Below are positions 16,119 through 25,200 of a DNA stretch of 64,000 bases, piece by piece. The notes under the pieces are model-generated. The model saw only the letters and a list, made by a program, of their open reading frames with translations. It ran no database searches and was not told the origin of the DNA. Both the position numbers and the translations under genes were made by a program. The stretch's first letter is position 1. Each line of letters begins with the position of its first letter. Source of the DNA: Mycobacterium sp. Its GTDB lineage: Bacteria; Actinomycetota; Actinomycetes; Mycobacteriales; Mycobacteriaceae. The DNA lies in NCBI GenBank assembly GCA_023264735.1, contig JAHFVD010000021.1:41966-105965 (forward strand), given 5' to 3'.

Positions 16119-17452
16119 CGCTCGTGACTTCTGTCAATGACGAAATCGCGCAAACCTATGAGCCGATGTCGGCCGATGTCAAGCAAGACCCCGAGCGATT
16201 CTGGCGCGTGCTGAGGGAGGTCGAACCGGTTCACCATTATCGGCTGCCCGCTGAAATGGCCAACGTGATCAGCCAGAATCCGTTGGCCGCCAGGCCCACA
16301 GAAGAGTTCTGGTCGATCTTGCGATATGCCGACGTGCGGCACGTGTTGATGAATCCCAAGGAGTTCTCCAGTCTGGAGGGCCCGGGACCCGAGCGAATGA
16401 CTCCGCTCGTCGAGGGCGGCGTGCTCCTGTTCGCCGATGACCCAGTCCACCTGCGGCAGCGGCGATTGGCGGCCAAAGCGTTCACTCCTGCCTCGGTGGA
16501 GCAGTTGCTGCCCCAGATTCAGGCGACGGTCGATGGCCTCATCGATGCCGTGATGGACAAGGGCTCGATGGAAGTCTTGCGCGATGTTTCACTGCCCATG
16601 TCGATTCGAACGATCGCGCGCATTGTCGGCGTCCCCATCGAACGGGTCGACGACTTCCGTCGCTGGGGCAATGCGATTGTGGCTGCGTTCGGCGGTGACC
16701 CGGAAGCCCTGAATGAAGGGTTCGTTGGTCTTGGCGAACTCTTCGCCTACACCCAGCAGCTCATCGATGCGATCCGGGCCGGCGAGGAGGAGTCGATCAG
16801 CCCGGATCTGGCCAACGGGGTTCTGGCCGGACTGGTACACGCGGAGGTCGACGGTACCCGGCTCAGTGATGACGAACTCCGGCTATCGGTAATGCAGCTG
16901 ATCACAGCAGGTTTCGAGACCACCAGCACCGCGACCGCGAACGGCGTCCACCTGCTGTGCACTCACGATGAGCAGCGGGCACTCTTCGAGGCCGGTGACG
17001 ATGAGGTCGTGCGCATGGCTGTCGAGGAGATCGTGCGGTTCATGTCGCCACTCGAGGGATTGTTCCGCACGGCGAATCACGATGTCGAGCTTGGCAAATG
17101 CCCGATCCCTGCCGGCGCCAAGATCCGAGCGGTCTTCGCCGCAGCCAACCGCGATGAAGAGCAATTTACCGACGCGGGTTCGTTCCGGATCGACCGGGAT
17201 CCAACGGAGTTGCGCAAGCACATCGGTTTTGGTCTCGGTCCGCACGCGTGTATCGGCGCGGCCCTGGCCCGCGCCGAGCTGCGCATCGTGCTCGAGACGT
17301 TGTTCCGGCGCTTGCCTGGAATGCGAATCGATGAGGCTCGACCGCCCGTGCGCAGCACCGCCCTGGTCATCAACGGGCTCAACGAGCTTCATGTCACGTG
17401 GGATCCGGACAGGGCGCTGCCGGCCAGTTCGCGTCCTGCGGGGTCGGCGTGA
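16115..17452 (+). CDS. Cytochrome P450
   Basis: 445 residues. The heme Cys is C379 in FGLGPHACIG, the oxygen-binding I-helix has AGFETTS, and the K-helix ExxR is EEIVR. No membrane anchor, as usual for bacterial P450s. GTG 16115 overlaps the upstream stop; GTG 16124 with GGAAGGAA about 10 bases upstream is an alternative. It shares long similar stretches with the P450 at 45950, so both belong to one family. No ferredoxin gene is adjacent. Probable role: hydroxylation of the ring compound handled by this operon. Confidence 0.9.
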   Translation: MTLVTSVNDEIAQTYEPMSADVKQDPERFWRVLREVEPVHHYRLPAEMANVISQNPLAARPTEEFWSILRYADVRHVLMNPKEFSSLEGPGPERMTPLVEGGVLLFADDPVHLRQRRLAAKAFTPASVEQLLPQIQATVDGLIDAVMDKGSMEVLRDVSLPMSIRTIARIVGVPIERVDDFRRWGNAIVAAFGGDPEALNEGFVGLGELFAYTQQLIDAIRAGEEESISPDLANGVLAGLVHAEVDGTRLSDDELRLSVMQLITAGFETTSTATANGVHLLCTHDEQRALFEAGDDEVVRMAVEEIVRFMSPLEGLFRTANHDVELGKCPIPAGAKIRAVFAAANRDEEQFTDAGSFRIDRDPTELRKHIGFGLGPHACIGAALARAELRIVLETLFRRLPGMRIDEARPPVRSTALVINGLNELHVTWDPDRALPASSRPAGSA

Positions 17453-18618
17453 TTCTCACGCTGAGCGATGAACAACAACAACTCGCGAAGACGGTGCGCG
17501 GTCTGCTCGAACGGCGACTGCCGGAAGCCGAACTTCGGAGATTGATGGCCACCGAGACCGGCCAGGACGATGAGCTGTGGTCGGGACTTGCCGACATGGG
17601 ATTGCTCGGCCTAACGGTGCCAGAGGAGTTCGGTGGGCTGGGATGCGGTTGGTCGGACGTCGGGGTGGTTCTCGAACAAACCGGTCGTGCCCTGCTGTGT
17701 GTCCCGTATTTCTCGACGGCGGTATTGGCGACTGCGACATTGATCGGGTCGAAAGACGAAGTGCTACAGGAGAGGTGGCTGCCCAAGATTGCATCAGGTG
17801 GGTGCACCGCCACTGCGGCGCTGGGTCCGGATCGGCACGGACGGATGACTGCCAGTGGGCAACTGCGTGCATCCGCCGGGGCGGGCGATCGGTGGTCGTT
17901 GACGGGAAGCCTCAGCTACGTGATCGATGGACTCACAGCCGATCTGCTGCTGGTTTCCGCCGACACCGATCTGGGCACAGCGCTTTTCGCCGTTGATGGT
18001 TCGGCGCACGGCCTGGACAAATCCGCGCTGTCAACCCTCGACCTCACCCGCAAGCTGGCCGATCTGCACTTCACGGACGTAGCGGCGACCCGGGTCGGCG
18101 GTAGCGTACCGGTTGACGACGTGATCGAGACGGTGCTCGACATCGGTTCGACCTGCCTGGCCGCCGAGGCCATGGGCGGAATGGCGGCCGTGCTGGACAC
18201 CGCGGTCGAGTATGCGAAGACCCGCTACCAGTTTGGACGGCCCATCGGGTCATTCCAGGCGATCAAGCACCTGTGCGCGGACATGCTCGTCGACCTCGAA
18301 CTCGCCAGAAGCGCGGTCGACCATGCCCTGTGGGCAGCTGATCATTCCCAGTCCGATCTGCCGATCGCTGGCTGCCTGGCCAAACTATCGGCGTGTGACG
18401 CCTATTTTCGGTTGGCCGGCAACAATATCCAAATTCACGGTGGTATCGGGTTCACGTGGGAGCACAGCGCCCATTTGCACCTGAAGCGGGCCAAGTCGTC
18501 CCAGCTGAGTTTCGGCGACAGCGTGGTACAGCGGCGGCGCCTCGCCGACTTGGTGCCGATTCCGGCCCATGCTGCGGCCAACACTGATCACGGCGACGAG
18601 AGGGTCTTGGTCCGATGA
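17449..18618 (+). CDS. Acyl-CoA dehydrogenase (FadE-like)
   Basis: 389 residues from GTG 17449 (GTGA overlap with the P450 stop). N-terminal helical domain, a degenerate middle beta domain, and a C-terminal helical domain with RYQFGRPIGSFQAIKH and IHGGIGFTWEH. The GFTWEH signature is typical of subunits of heteromeric (alpha2beta2) mycobacterial FadE enzymes that oxidise ring or side-chain CoA esters. The usual C-terminal Glu of the SIEGGTSE-type motif is not present, so an obligate partner is possible; the one at 20977 is the nearest. Confidence 0.85.
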   Translation: MILTLSDEQQQLAKTVRGLLERRLPEAELRRLMATETGQDDELWSGLADMGLLGLTVPEEFGGLGCGWSDVGVVLEQTGRALLCVPYFSTAVLATATLIGSKDEVLQERWLPKIASGGCTATAALGPDRHGRMTASGQLRASAGAGDRWSLTGSLSYVIDGLTADLLLVSADTDLGTALFAVDGSAHGLDKSALSTLDLTRKLADLHFTDVAATRVGGSVPVDDVIETVLDIGSTCLAAEAMGGMAAVLDTAVEYAKTRYQFGRPIGSFQAIKHLCADMLVDLELARSAVDHALWAADHSQSDLPIAGCLAKLSACDAYFRLAGNNIQIHGGIGFTWEHSAHLHLKRAKSSQLSFGDSVVQRRRLADLVPIPAHAAANTDHGDERVLVR

Positions 18619-19541
18619 GTGCAGAAGTAAGCGTCGGCCTACAGCTGCCGACCGTCGACGGATTCGGTAGTGGGTATGTGGAATTGCCGCCTCTGGTCAA
18701 AGCCGCAGAGCACGAGGGTTTCGATTCGGTATGGTTCGGTGATCACCTGAGGCCCAACGTTCCGATCGTGGAGAGCATCGTTGCGGCGTCTGTAGCCGCG
18801 GCATGCAGCGAGAATCTCCGGATCGGATTCTCGGTCATGATTCCGGCACTGCGTCAGCCAGTCTGGTGGGCCAAGCAGCTGTCGAGCCTGCAGGTCGTTT
18901 CCAAAGGCCGAGTCGAGTTGGGCGTCGGTGTCGGGGGGGAGGTCCCGACCGAGTGGGAGTTGGCAGGCGTTCCCCGAAGTGAACGAGGATCCCGCACGGA
19001 CACCATCCTCGAAGCGCTGCCTGATCTGCTCGAGGGGCGCCCCGCCAGGCTTGGGCCGCCGTGGGATCTTGAGGTTCCGCCGATGTTGCCAGTGGCGGGC
19101 ATGCCACCGTTGTGGGTCGGCGGTCGCAGTGAGGCGGCACTGAAACGGGCCGTGCGTTTTCAAGCGGGTTGGCTCGCCCTGTGGGCCGACGAGGAGCGGC
19201 TGTCCGCGTCGTCGGCGGTGATGAGCGAATGGGCGGCGACCCTGGGCAAACCGGTGCCGAAAATGGCTGTCGGGGTGATGGTTCACCCGACGCGGGATGC
19301 AGAGGAGGGCCGGCGGCGGACTGCTGAATTCATGGAGGCGATCTATCGGATCCCGTTCGAGAAGCTCAGCCGGTGGGTCTTAGTCGGCGACGAACGCGAG
19401 ATCGCTGAGCGACTCGGCGCACTCGTCCGCGCCGGCGCCACCACGGTGGTCATGATCCCGGCCGTGCGCGACTGTTCCGAGCACATCTCCTCGCTGGGAG
19501 CAATCGCCGATAACCTACGCAAGAGCCTCGCCAACAGGTGA
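18615..19541 (+). CDS. LLM-class (luciferase-like, F420-type) oxidoreductase
   Basis: 308 residues of the bacterial luciferase-like fold. Typical segments are VGLQLPT at the start, GFDSVWFGDH near residue 36, and GRVELGVGVGG near residue 97, followed by LWVGGRS near 165. Members in actinomycetes often use coenzyme F420 and sometimes FMN; the cofactor cannot be fixed here. Last gene of the ligase operon (ATGA overlap with FadE), followed by a hairpin. Probable role: reduction or oxidation of an enone or alcohol in the pathway. Confidence 0.85.
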   Translation: MSAEVSVGLQLPTVDGFGSGYVELPPLVKAAEHEGFDSVWFGDHLRPNVPIVESIVAASVAAACSENLRIGFSVMIPALRQPVWWAKQLSSLQVVSKGRVELGVGVGGEVPTEWELAGVPRSERGSRTDTILEALPDLLEGRPARLGPPWDLEVPPMLPVAGMPPLWVGGRSEAALKRAVRFQAGWLALWADEERLSASSAVMSEWAATLGKPVPKMAVGVMVHPTRDAEEGRRRTAEFMEAIYRIPFEKLSRWVLVGDEREIAERLGALVRAGATTVVMIPAVRDCSEHISSLGAIADNLRKSLANR

Positions 19542-19548
19542 CGACGTT

Positions 19549-19566
19549 CCGGCCGCAATCGGCCGG
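19549..19566 (+). terminator. Hairpin at the end of the ligase operon
   Basis: Perfect 7-bp GC stem CCGGCCG-CAAT-CGGCCGG starting 8 bases after the LLM stop codon; no U tract. Probable transcription end or processing site. Confidence 0.5.
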
Positions 19567-19615
19567 CCATCAACGAGCACAAGGTCTTTAAACGATTAGG
19601 GAGTTTTCGGGCGGA

Positions 19616-20107
19616 ATGCCGAACGCGGTGCATCACATTCAACTGCTCACCCGCGACCGCGAAACGGTCGTCGAGTTCCTCGAAGGTTCGCTCGGGCTGG
19701 TGCGGCAGGTGGACATGGACGTCCCACTGGCTGACGTCGGCGAGCTGCTGGGCCTTGACGGAACCAAAGGCCATGTCCGTTCCGCGCTGTTCGGCAGCGG
19801 CAACCGCGGCTTGGTCGAAGTCATCGAATGGCCCGAAGCCCACCTCCCGTCCGGGGAACACCTCACCGTCGTTGGTGTCGTGCAGCTGGCTTTCGCCGTC
19901 GACGATCTGGATCGGTGTCTGACCGACGCGCGACGATTGGGCGCATCGGGCATCATCGGGCCGGTGCCCATGTCCATGATGGGTGCCGAACTTTCGATCG
20001 CGACCTTCACGCTCGGCGGCGTCCGGTTTCAGCTTTCCGAGCAGCAGCCACATCCGCACGATCGGCCCGCCGTGAGCGAACCACTGCCAAGCCCCGAAGG
20101 GATCTGA
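19616..20107 (+). CDS. VOC-superfamily (glyoxalase-like) protein
   Basis: 163 residues with two beta-alpha-beta units of the vicinal-oxygen-chelate fold: VHHIQLLTRDRETVVEFL at the start and VQLAFAVDDLDRCLTDARR near residue 85. The metal-ligand His near the start (H6-H7) is present; a second, Glu-type ligand could be in the LVEVIEWPE region. Related folds include epimerases, isomerases and dioxygenases; no specific function is assigned. The first gene of a second coupled run (19616-24138), preceded by its own leader. Confidence 0.7.
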   Translation: MPNAVHHIQLLTRDRETVVEFLEGSLGLVRQVDMDVPLADVGELLGLDGTKGHVRSALFGSGNRGLVEVIEWPEAHLPSGEHLTVVGVVQLAFAVDDLDRCLTDARRLGASGIIGPVPMSMMGAELSIATFTLGGVRFQLSEQQPHPHDRPAVSEPLPSPEGI

Positions 20108-20111
20108 AACA

Positions 20112-20987
20112 TTGACATCAATCATCGAGGTGCAGCGACCCGCTGATCGGGTTACCCGGATCGTGCTGAACCGGCCGGAGGTGCGCAACGCACAGGACAC
20201 CCACTTGCTCTATCAGCTCAACGAGGCGTTCGACAATGCGGCCCGCGACGATGACACAAGCGTGATTGTGTTGGCCGCCAATGGTCCGCACTTCTCGTCC
20301 GGGCATGATCTGCGGGAGCCCAACAAGCTCGAGAACATGGCGCAATACGGCACCATCGGTACCTGGTGCGGGTTCGGGTGTGAGGGCGCGGAGGCGCAAA
20401 TGGCCCGGGAGAAGGAGTTGTATCTCGGGTTGTGTGAGCGGTGGCGCAGCATACCCAAGCCGACCATCGCCGAGGTCCAGGGCAAGGTGGTGGCCGGGGG
20501 ACTGATGTTGGTGTGGCCCTGCGACATCGTGATCGCCGCGGACAACGCCGAGTTCGCCGACAACACCGTAGCGATGGGGGTGTCTGGTGCGGAGTTTTTC
20601 AACCATCCCTGGGAACTCGGGATCCGCAAGGCCAAGGAGATGCTTTTCACCTCAAGATTTTTCAGCGCTCAGGAAGCCTTGGCGGCGGGAATGGTGAACC
20701 ATGTCGTGCCGGCGGCACAGTTGTCCGCCTTCACGCTCGAGATGGCTAGCATCATCGCGCGCCAGCCGCTATTCGCACTGCGGCTGGCCAAGGAAGCTCT
20801 CAACGCCGCGCAGGACGCCCAGGGCCGCGTCAACGCGCAACAGACTGCCTTTGCGCTGCACCAGCTCTGCCACAGCCACAACAGTCAGTTGTACGGGCAA
20901 ATCGTGGATCCCGAGTTCACCAAGGGGAAGTGGCAGGCACCCCTGTTGCCGACCACGACGTCGGAGAGCGCCACCGATGAAGCGTGA
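20112..20987 (+). CDS. Enoyl-CoA hydratase/isomerase family (crotonase)
   Basis: 291 residues. Crotonase-fold protein: NRPEVRNAQD near residue 19, an oxyanion-hole segment NGPHFSSGHDL near 57, and GKVVAGGLML near 130. The region between residues 75 and 115 is longer than usual. The usual catalytic Glu is not obvious (GVSGAEFFNHPWE region), so isomerase or other activity is possible. Start TTG 20112 with AAGGGA about 9 bases upstream. Overlaps the following FadE gene by 11 bases. Confidence 0.82.
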   Translation: MTSIIEVQRPADRVTRIVLNRPEVRNAQDTHLLYQLNEAFDNAARDDDTSVIVLAANGPHFSSGHDLREPNKLENMAQYGTIGTWCGFGCEGAEAQMAREKELYLGLCERWRSIPKPTIAEVQGKVVAGGLMLVWPCDIVIAADNAEFADNTVAMGVSGAEFFNHPWELGIRKAKEMLFTSRFFSAQEALAAGMVNHVVPAAQLSAFTLEMASIIARQPLFALRLAKEALNAAQDAQGRVNAQQTAFALHQLCHSHNSQLYGQIVDPEFTKGKWQAPLLPTTTSESATDEA

Positions 20988-22128
20988 CCTCTACGGCCCC
21001 GACCACGATGACTTCCGCAAGCTTGTCCGCGTGTTCTTCGAAACCGAAGTGGCCCCACAGTTCCCGCAATGGGAAGAGGCCGGTTTACCTCCGCTGGAGT
21101 TCTACCGCCGGGCTGGTGAAATCGGAATCGTCGGGCTTCAGGTCCCCGAGCAATTCGGGGGCGGCGGCGTATCGAGCTTTCTGTTCAACACCGTGGTCAC
21201 CGAGGAGGCGTTTCGCGCCGGGCTCGGCTTGGGTTCGCTTCGAGTCCACATGGATATCGTCTTGCCGTATCTGCTGCACTACGCCAACGAGGACCAACAG
21301 CAGCGCTGGCTACCGGGGTGTGCCTCGGGTGAGCTGATGACCGCGATCGCGATGACCGAGCCGGGCACTGGATCCGACCTGGCTGGTATCCGCACCACGG
21401 CGACCCGCGATGGTGACACCTATGTCCTCAACGGGGCAAAGACGTTCATCACCGGCGGGGCCAACGCGGGGCTCGTCCTGACCGTGGCGCGCACCAGCGC
21501 GCCAACACCGGAGAATCGCCGTTCGGGATTGAGCATCCTGGTGGTCGAGAAGGGAACGCCGGGTTTCACCGTCGGAACCAATCTGAAGAAGATCGGGTTG
21601 AAGGCGCAGGACACTACCGAACTGTTCTACGACGACGTGCGCGTCCCTGCGGCGAACCTTCTCGGCGAAGAGGGCAAGGCATTCGACTACCTCACCCGCA
21701 ACCTGGCCCAAGAACGGTTGACGATTGCGGTGGCCTCCATGTCGGCAGCCGCCACCGCACTCGATCTGGCGGTCGACTACGTCAAGGAACGCCAGGTCTT
21801 CGGCAAGCAACTGTCCACCTTCCAGAACACCAAATTCGTGCTGGCGGAATGCGCTACCAAGGTCGAAGCCTGCCACGCGATCGTGGATCGCGCCCTTGTC
21901 GCGCACGAGAAGTCAGAACTCTCGGTAGCCGACGCTGCGAAGGTGAAACTGTTCGCCACCGAGGTCCAAGGGTCCGTCGTCGATGAATGCCTCCAGCTGT
22001 TCGGCGGATACGGATACATGCAGGAATACCCCATCGCGAGGCTGTACGCCGACGCGCGTGTCACCCGCGTGTACGGCGGGACGAGCGAGGTCATCAAGAC
22101 GATCATCGCGAAGGATCTGGGTCTGTGA
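20977..22128 (+). CDS. Acyl-CoA dehydrogenase (FadE-like)
   Basis: 383 residues. Complete acyl-CoA dehydrogenase: AMTEPGTGSDLAG near residue 123 in the flavin-binding middle domain, QVFGKQLSTFQ near 272, and the end motif RVYGGTSEVIK. Gly occupies the usual short-chain catalytic Glu position in that motif, but ERL near residue 247 (NLAQERL) supplies a Glu where long-chain/isovaleryl enzymes have theirs. Should be catalytically competent alone. The frame extends upstream to 20701, but ATG 20977, inside the end of the crotonase gene, gives the family N-terminus. Confidence 0.87.
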   Translation: MKRDLYGPDHDDFRKLVRVFFETEVAPQFPQWEEAGLPPLEFYRRAGEIGIVGLQVPEQFGGGGVSSFLFNTVVTEEAFRAGLGLGSLRVHMDIVLPYLLHYANEDQQQRWLPGCASGELMTAIAMTEPGTGSDLAGIRTTATRDGDTYVLNGAKTFITGGANAGLVLTVARTSAPTPENRRSGLSILVVEKGTPGFTVGTNLKKIGLKAQDTTELFYDDVRVPAANLLGEEGKAFDYLTRNLAQERLTIAVASMSAAATALDLAVDYVKERQVFGKQLSTFQNTKFVLAECATKVEACHAIVDRALVAHEKSELSVADAAKVKLFATEVQGSVVDECLQLFGGYGYMQEYPIARLYADARVTRVYGGTSEVIKTIIAKDLGL

Positions 22129-23348
22129 CTGACCGCCCGTCGAACCCCGCACCGCTGCAAGGTATTCGGGTCATCGACCTGACAACCACATTCATGGGGC
22201 CGTATTGCACGCTGCTGCTCGCGCAGATGGGTGCTGATGTCATCAAGGTGGAGGCGCCTGACGGCGACATCGTGCGCTACATCGGGCCCGAGCGCAACCA
22301 CGGCATGGGCACTATTTTCCTCAACGCAAATCAGGGCAAGCGCAGTATCGCGCTGGATCTCAAGGACGAGCGGGGCATGGCCGTGATGGCGCGCTTGCTT
22401 GCCGGGGCAGACGTATTCGTGACGAATATGCGGCCACGCGCGGTTGCCGGGCTCAACCTGACCGCCGAACGAGTACGCGAACTCAACGACCGGATCATCT
22501 ACTGCAGTCTCACAGGATTCGGCAGCAAGGGACCCTATCGCGAATACCCGGCCTACGACGACGTGATACAGGCGGTATGCGGCTTGGCCTATGTTCAAGC
22601 CGGCCAGGATGAGCCACCGAGCTATGTCCGGACTCCGGTTGCCGACAAGGTGGCGGGGCTGATGGGGGTCGGCGCCATCCTCGCGGCATTGTTGGGCCGG
22701 GTCAGTAGTGGCACCGGTCAGGTTGTCGAGGTTCCCATGTACGAGACAATGGCCGAGTTCCTGCTGCTGGACCAACAGGGCGGCCTGGTTTTCGACCCTC
22801 CCATCGGGCCGCCCGGATACTCACGTATGTCTACACCGTTTCGAAAGCCATACCGCACCAGGGACGGATACCTCGGTGTCGTCGTCTACACCGACCGGCA
22901 GTGGCTCTCCTTTTTCGATCTGATCGGTCAACCTGGACTGGCCGACGACCCGCGATTCGACACCATCACGGCGCGCACCCGGAACATTGATGCGCTCTAC
23001 CAGATACTGGAAGCGGAGATGTCCACGCGTACCAATGCAGAATGGACGGAAATGCTTGTTATGCAGAATATCCCGTGTACACCGGTGAACACCGTGACGG
23101 ATTTGCTTACCGACAAGCACCTGGAGAGTGTCGACTTCTTCACGACTGTCGACCATCCCACCGAGGGACGTCTGCGGATGCCACGATTGCCGATCACCTT
23201 CACCGGTGTAGCCACCGAAAACCAAAGGCCAGCACCACGACTCGGCGAACACGGGCCCGATCTTCTGGGTGAACTCGGCTACCCGGCCGATGAAGTCGCG
23301 GCGATGGTCGCCGCCGGGATCGTCGGAGGTGCCGTCGATGGGAATTGA
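22125..23348 (+). CDS. CaiB/BaiF-type CoA transferase
   Basis: 407 residues of family III CoA transferases, which move CoA between carboxylates through an aspartyl-CoA intermediate. N-terminal LQGIRVIDLTTTFMGPYC, then KVEAPDGDIVR and the candidate catalytic Asp in TPVADKVAG near residue 176. GTG 22125 overlaps the FadE stop (GTGA). Together with the ligase at 12203 it gives two ways of CoA activation, perhaps for different intermediates. Confidence 0.88.
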   Translation: MTDRPSNPAPLQGIRVIDLTTTFMGPYCTLLLAQMGADVIKVEAPDGDIVRYIGPERNHGMGTIFLNANQGKRSIALDLKDERGMAVMARLLAGADVFVTNMRPRAVAGLNLTAERVRELNDRIIYCSLTGFGSKGPYREYPAYDDVIQAVCGLAYVQAGQDEPPSYVRTPVADKVAGLMGVGAILAALLGRVSSGTGQVVEVPMYETMAEFLLLDQQGGLVFDPPIGPPGYSRMSTPFRKPYRTRDGYLGVVVYTDRQWLSFFDLIGQPGLADDPRFDTITARTRNIDALYQILEAEMSTRTNAEWTEMLVMQNIPCTPVNTVTDLLTDKHLESVDFFTTVDHPTEGRLRMPRLPITFTGVATENQRPAPRLGEHGPDLLGELGYPADEVAAMVAAGIVGGAVDGN

Positions 23349-24138
23349 CGCCGCAGCGCAGACGGCTGGCCCCGGCAGGGGTGTCGACGTCGACTTGACC
23401 GGCCGGGTTGCACTGATCACCGGTGCTGCCGGTGGACTGGGCCGGCGCTTCGCACACACGCTGGCCGGGCACGGCGCTGCCGTCGCGGTAGCGGATGTGC
23501 GCACCGACCAGCTGAAGTCTGTGCAGGAGGACTTGATGCGCGCGGGCGCCAGGTCTGTCGCGACCTTCCTGGATCTGACGGTGACCGACAGCTTCGCCGA
23601 CGTGGTCACCCGCATCGAAGCCGAGCTCGGCCCCGTCGACGTCCTGATCAACAACGCCGGAATCAACGACGCCAATCGGCCTCAGCGGCTCACGCTGGAC
23701 ACGATCTCCCGGGTCATCGCCACCAACCTGGAAGGCCCGTTCGCGCTGACGTGCGAGGTCGCCAAGCGGCTGATCGAACGCAAGCAACCCGGTCGGATCG
23801 TCAACATGTCCTCGATCAATGCGTTCTCCTATAGCCACACCACGGCTTCGCCGGTGTATTCGATCACCAAGGCTGCGGTGGTCCGCATGACCGAGGTTCT
23901 TGCCATCGAGTGGGCGAAGTACGACATCAACGTCAATGCCATCGCGCCGGGATTGTTCATGACGGAGATGACGGCGGGGATGATCGAGCGGGTCGGTGAT
24001 CCGTCCGCGTCCTTCCCGCGCAACCGGATCGGTAGCCCAGATCAACTGGACAGCACGATTCTTTACCTGTTGAGCCCGGCCTCCGACTGCGTCACCGGAA
24101 CGGTGATCAAGGTCGATGACGGCCAGAAGCCCCGATAG
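23338..24138 (+). CDS. Short-chain dehydrogenase/reductase
   Basis: 266 residues, classical SDR. Cofactor motif TGAAGGLG at residues 28-35, NNAG near 103, catalytic Ser in VNMSSIN near 160, and YSITK (Y about 174, K about 178). NAD(P)-dependent oxidation or reduction of an alcohol/ketone, likely a hydroxyacyl-CoA. ATG 23338 lies inside the end of the CoA-transferase gene (11-base overlap). Confidence 0.88.
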   Translation: MGIDAAAQTAGPGRGVDVDLTGRVALITGAAGGLGRRFAHTLAGHGAAVAVADVRTDQLKSVQEDLMRAGARSVATFLDLTVTDSFADVVTRIEAELGPVDVLINNAGINDANRPQRLTLDTISRVIATNLEGPFALTCEVAKRLIERKQPGRIVNMSSINAFSYSHTTASPVYSITKAAVVRMTEVLAIEWAKYDINVNAIAPGLFMTEMTAGMIERVGDPSASFPRNRIGSPDQLDSTILYLLSPASDCVTGTVIKVDDGQKPR

Positions 24139-24178
24139 CCGGCAGCCCGGCTCCCGTCTCCCGAGAGGTTCACATCCA

Positions 24179-25147
24179 ATGACACCCCACCAATTGGACG
24201 CCGCTTGGGTCGCCGAGCAGTGCAAGGCGCTATCCAATTGGGGCCGTTGGGGAGCCGACGACGAACTGGGTTCGTGGAACCTTGTGACCCCAGCCAAGGT
24301 GGTCGAATCGACCCGGTGCGTGCGCCGCGGTGAGGTGTTCAGCCTCGCACTGCCGTTCGGCCCCGGTGGTCCGGGCGACAAGGCCCGGGCCGGCCGAGGC
24401 AACGCCACCCTGTTCGTGTCGATGAGTGGCACTGACATCGAAGCCGGCGCTCTTGATCGCATGCACCCGGGCAGTGGCAAGTTCACCGAGGACTGGGTCA
24501 CTATGAACCTGTCGTCGTCGACCCAGTGGGACGGCTTCGCTCACGCATTCCACAACGGCAAGGGGTATAACGGCGCTCCGGCCGCGACGGTGACCGCGCA
24601 AGGGGCGCGGCGCAATTCGATCACCGCACTGGCCGATCGTATTGTGACGCGCGCAGTGCTGCTCGACGTGCCGCGCTGCCTGGGCGTTGATTGGCTCGAA
24701 CCGGGATTCGCGATTCAGCCAGAACATCTCGACGCGACGATCGCCACTCAGTCGGTGGACGTTGGAAGCGGTGACGTGGTGCTGGTGCGGACCGGCCAGT
24801 TGGCGCAGGTCCGCGCGGCGGGCGATTGGGGGGAGTACAGCGGACTAGGGCCCGCTCCAGGCCTGGGCGCCCGCTGCGGCGCCTGGTTGGCCGCCCGCGA
24901 CGTCGCTGCCGTGGCGACGGATACCTGGGGCCTCGAGGTGTTCCCCTACGAGACACCCGACACCATCGGACCGCTTCATCAGATCATCCTGGCGCACTGC
25001 GGAATCAGCATCGGAGAGATGTTCGACCTGGAGGCACTTGCCGCCGATTCTGCCGCCACCGGGGAATACGACTGCATGTTCGTCGCGCCGCCGCTGCCGA
25101 TCAAACGTGCCATCAACAGCGCTGTGAATCCACTCGCAATCCGCTAG
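24179..25147 (+). CDS. Cyclase-family hydrolase (kynurenine-formamidase-like)
   Basis: 322 residues. Matches the putative-cyclase family (metal-dependent hydrolases that include kynurenine formamidase and isatin hydrolase). Typical features are GDDELGSWN-like ADDELGSWN near residue 28, SSTQWDGFAH near 113 (the D/H pair of the metal site), and GDVVLVRTG near 199. In this context it could open a lactone or cyclic amide/ketone produced by the Baeyer-Villiger enzyme. ATG 24179 with GAGAGG at 24163-24168; an earlier in-frame start at 24116 has no ribosome site. Confidence 0.82.
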   Translation: MTPHQLDAAWVAEQCKALSNWGRWGADDELGSWNLVTPAKVVESTRCVRRGEVFSLALPFGPGGPGDKARAGRGNATLFVSMSGTDIEAGALDRMHPGSGKFTEDWVTMNLSSSTQWDGFAHAFHNGKGYNGAPAATVTAQGARRNSITALADRIVTRAVLLDVPRCLGVDWLEPGFAIQPEHLDATIATQSVDVGSGDVVLVRTGQLAQVRAAGDWGEYSGLGPAPGLGARCGAWLAARDVAAVATDTWGLEVFPYETPDTIGPLHQIILAHCGISIGEMFDLEALAADSAATGEYDCMFVAPPLPIKRAINSAVNPLAIR

Positions 25148-25162
25148 CCGAATCCGGGCAAA

Positions 25163-25186
25163 GTGACTTAATATAAATTAACTTTT
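25163..25186 (+). promoter_or_regulatory. Shared 24-bp AT-rich element, copy 2 (25201 operon)
   Basis: Core ACTTAATATAAATTAACT. Ends just before the GGAAGGAA ribosome site of the gene at 25201. If TATAAAT is the -10, transcription would start about 15 bases before the ATG. See the matching copies at 11983 and 49408. Confidence 0.65.
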
Positions 25187-25200
25187 TGGAAGGAATCTCA

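Noticed and set aside
20701..20976. Upstream extension of the FadE at 20977
   Set aside because: It lies inside the crotonase gene and is Arg/Cys-rich out-of-frame translation; the FadE family N-terminus starts at 20977.
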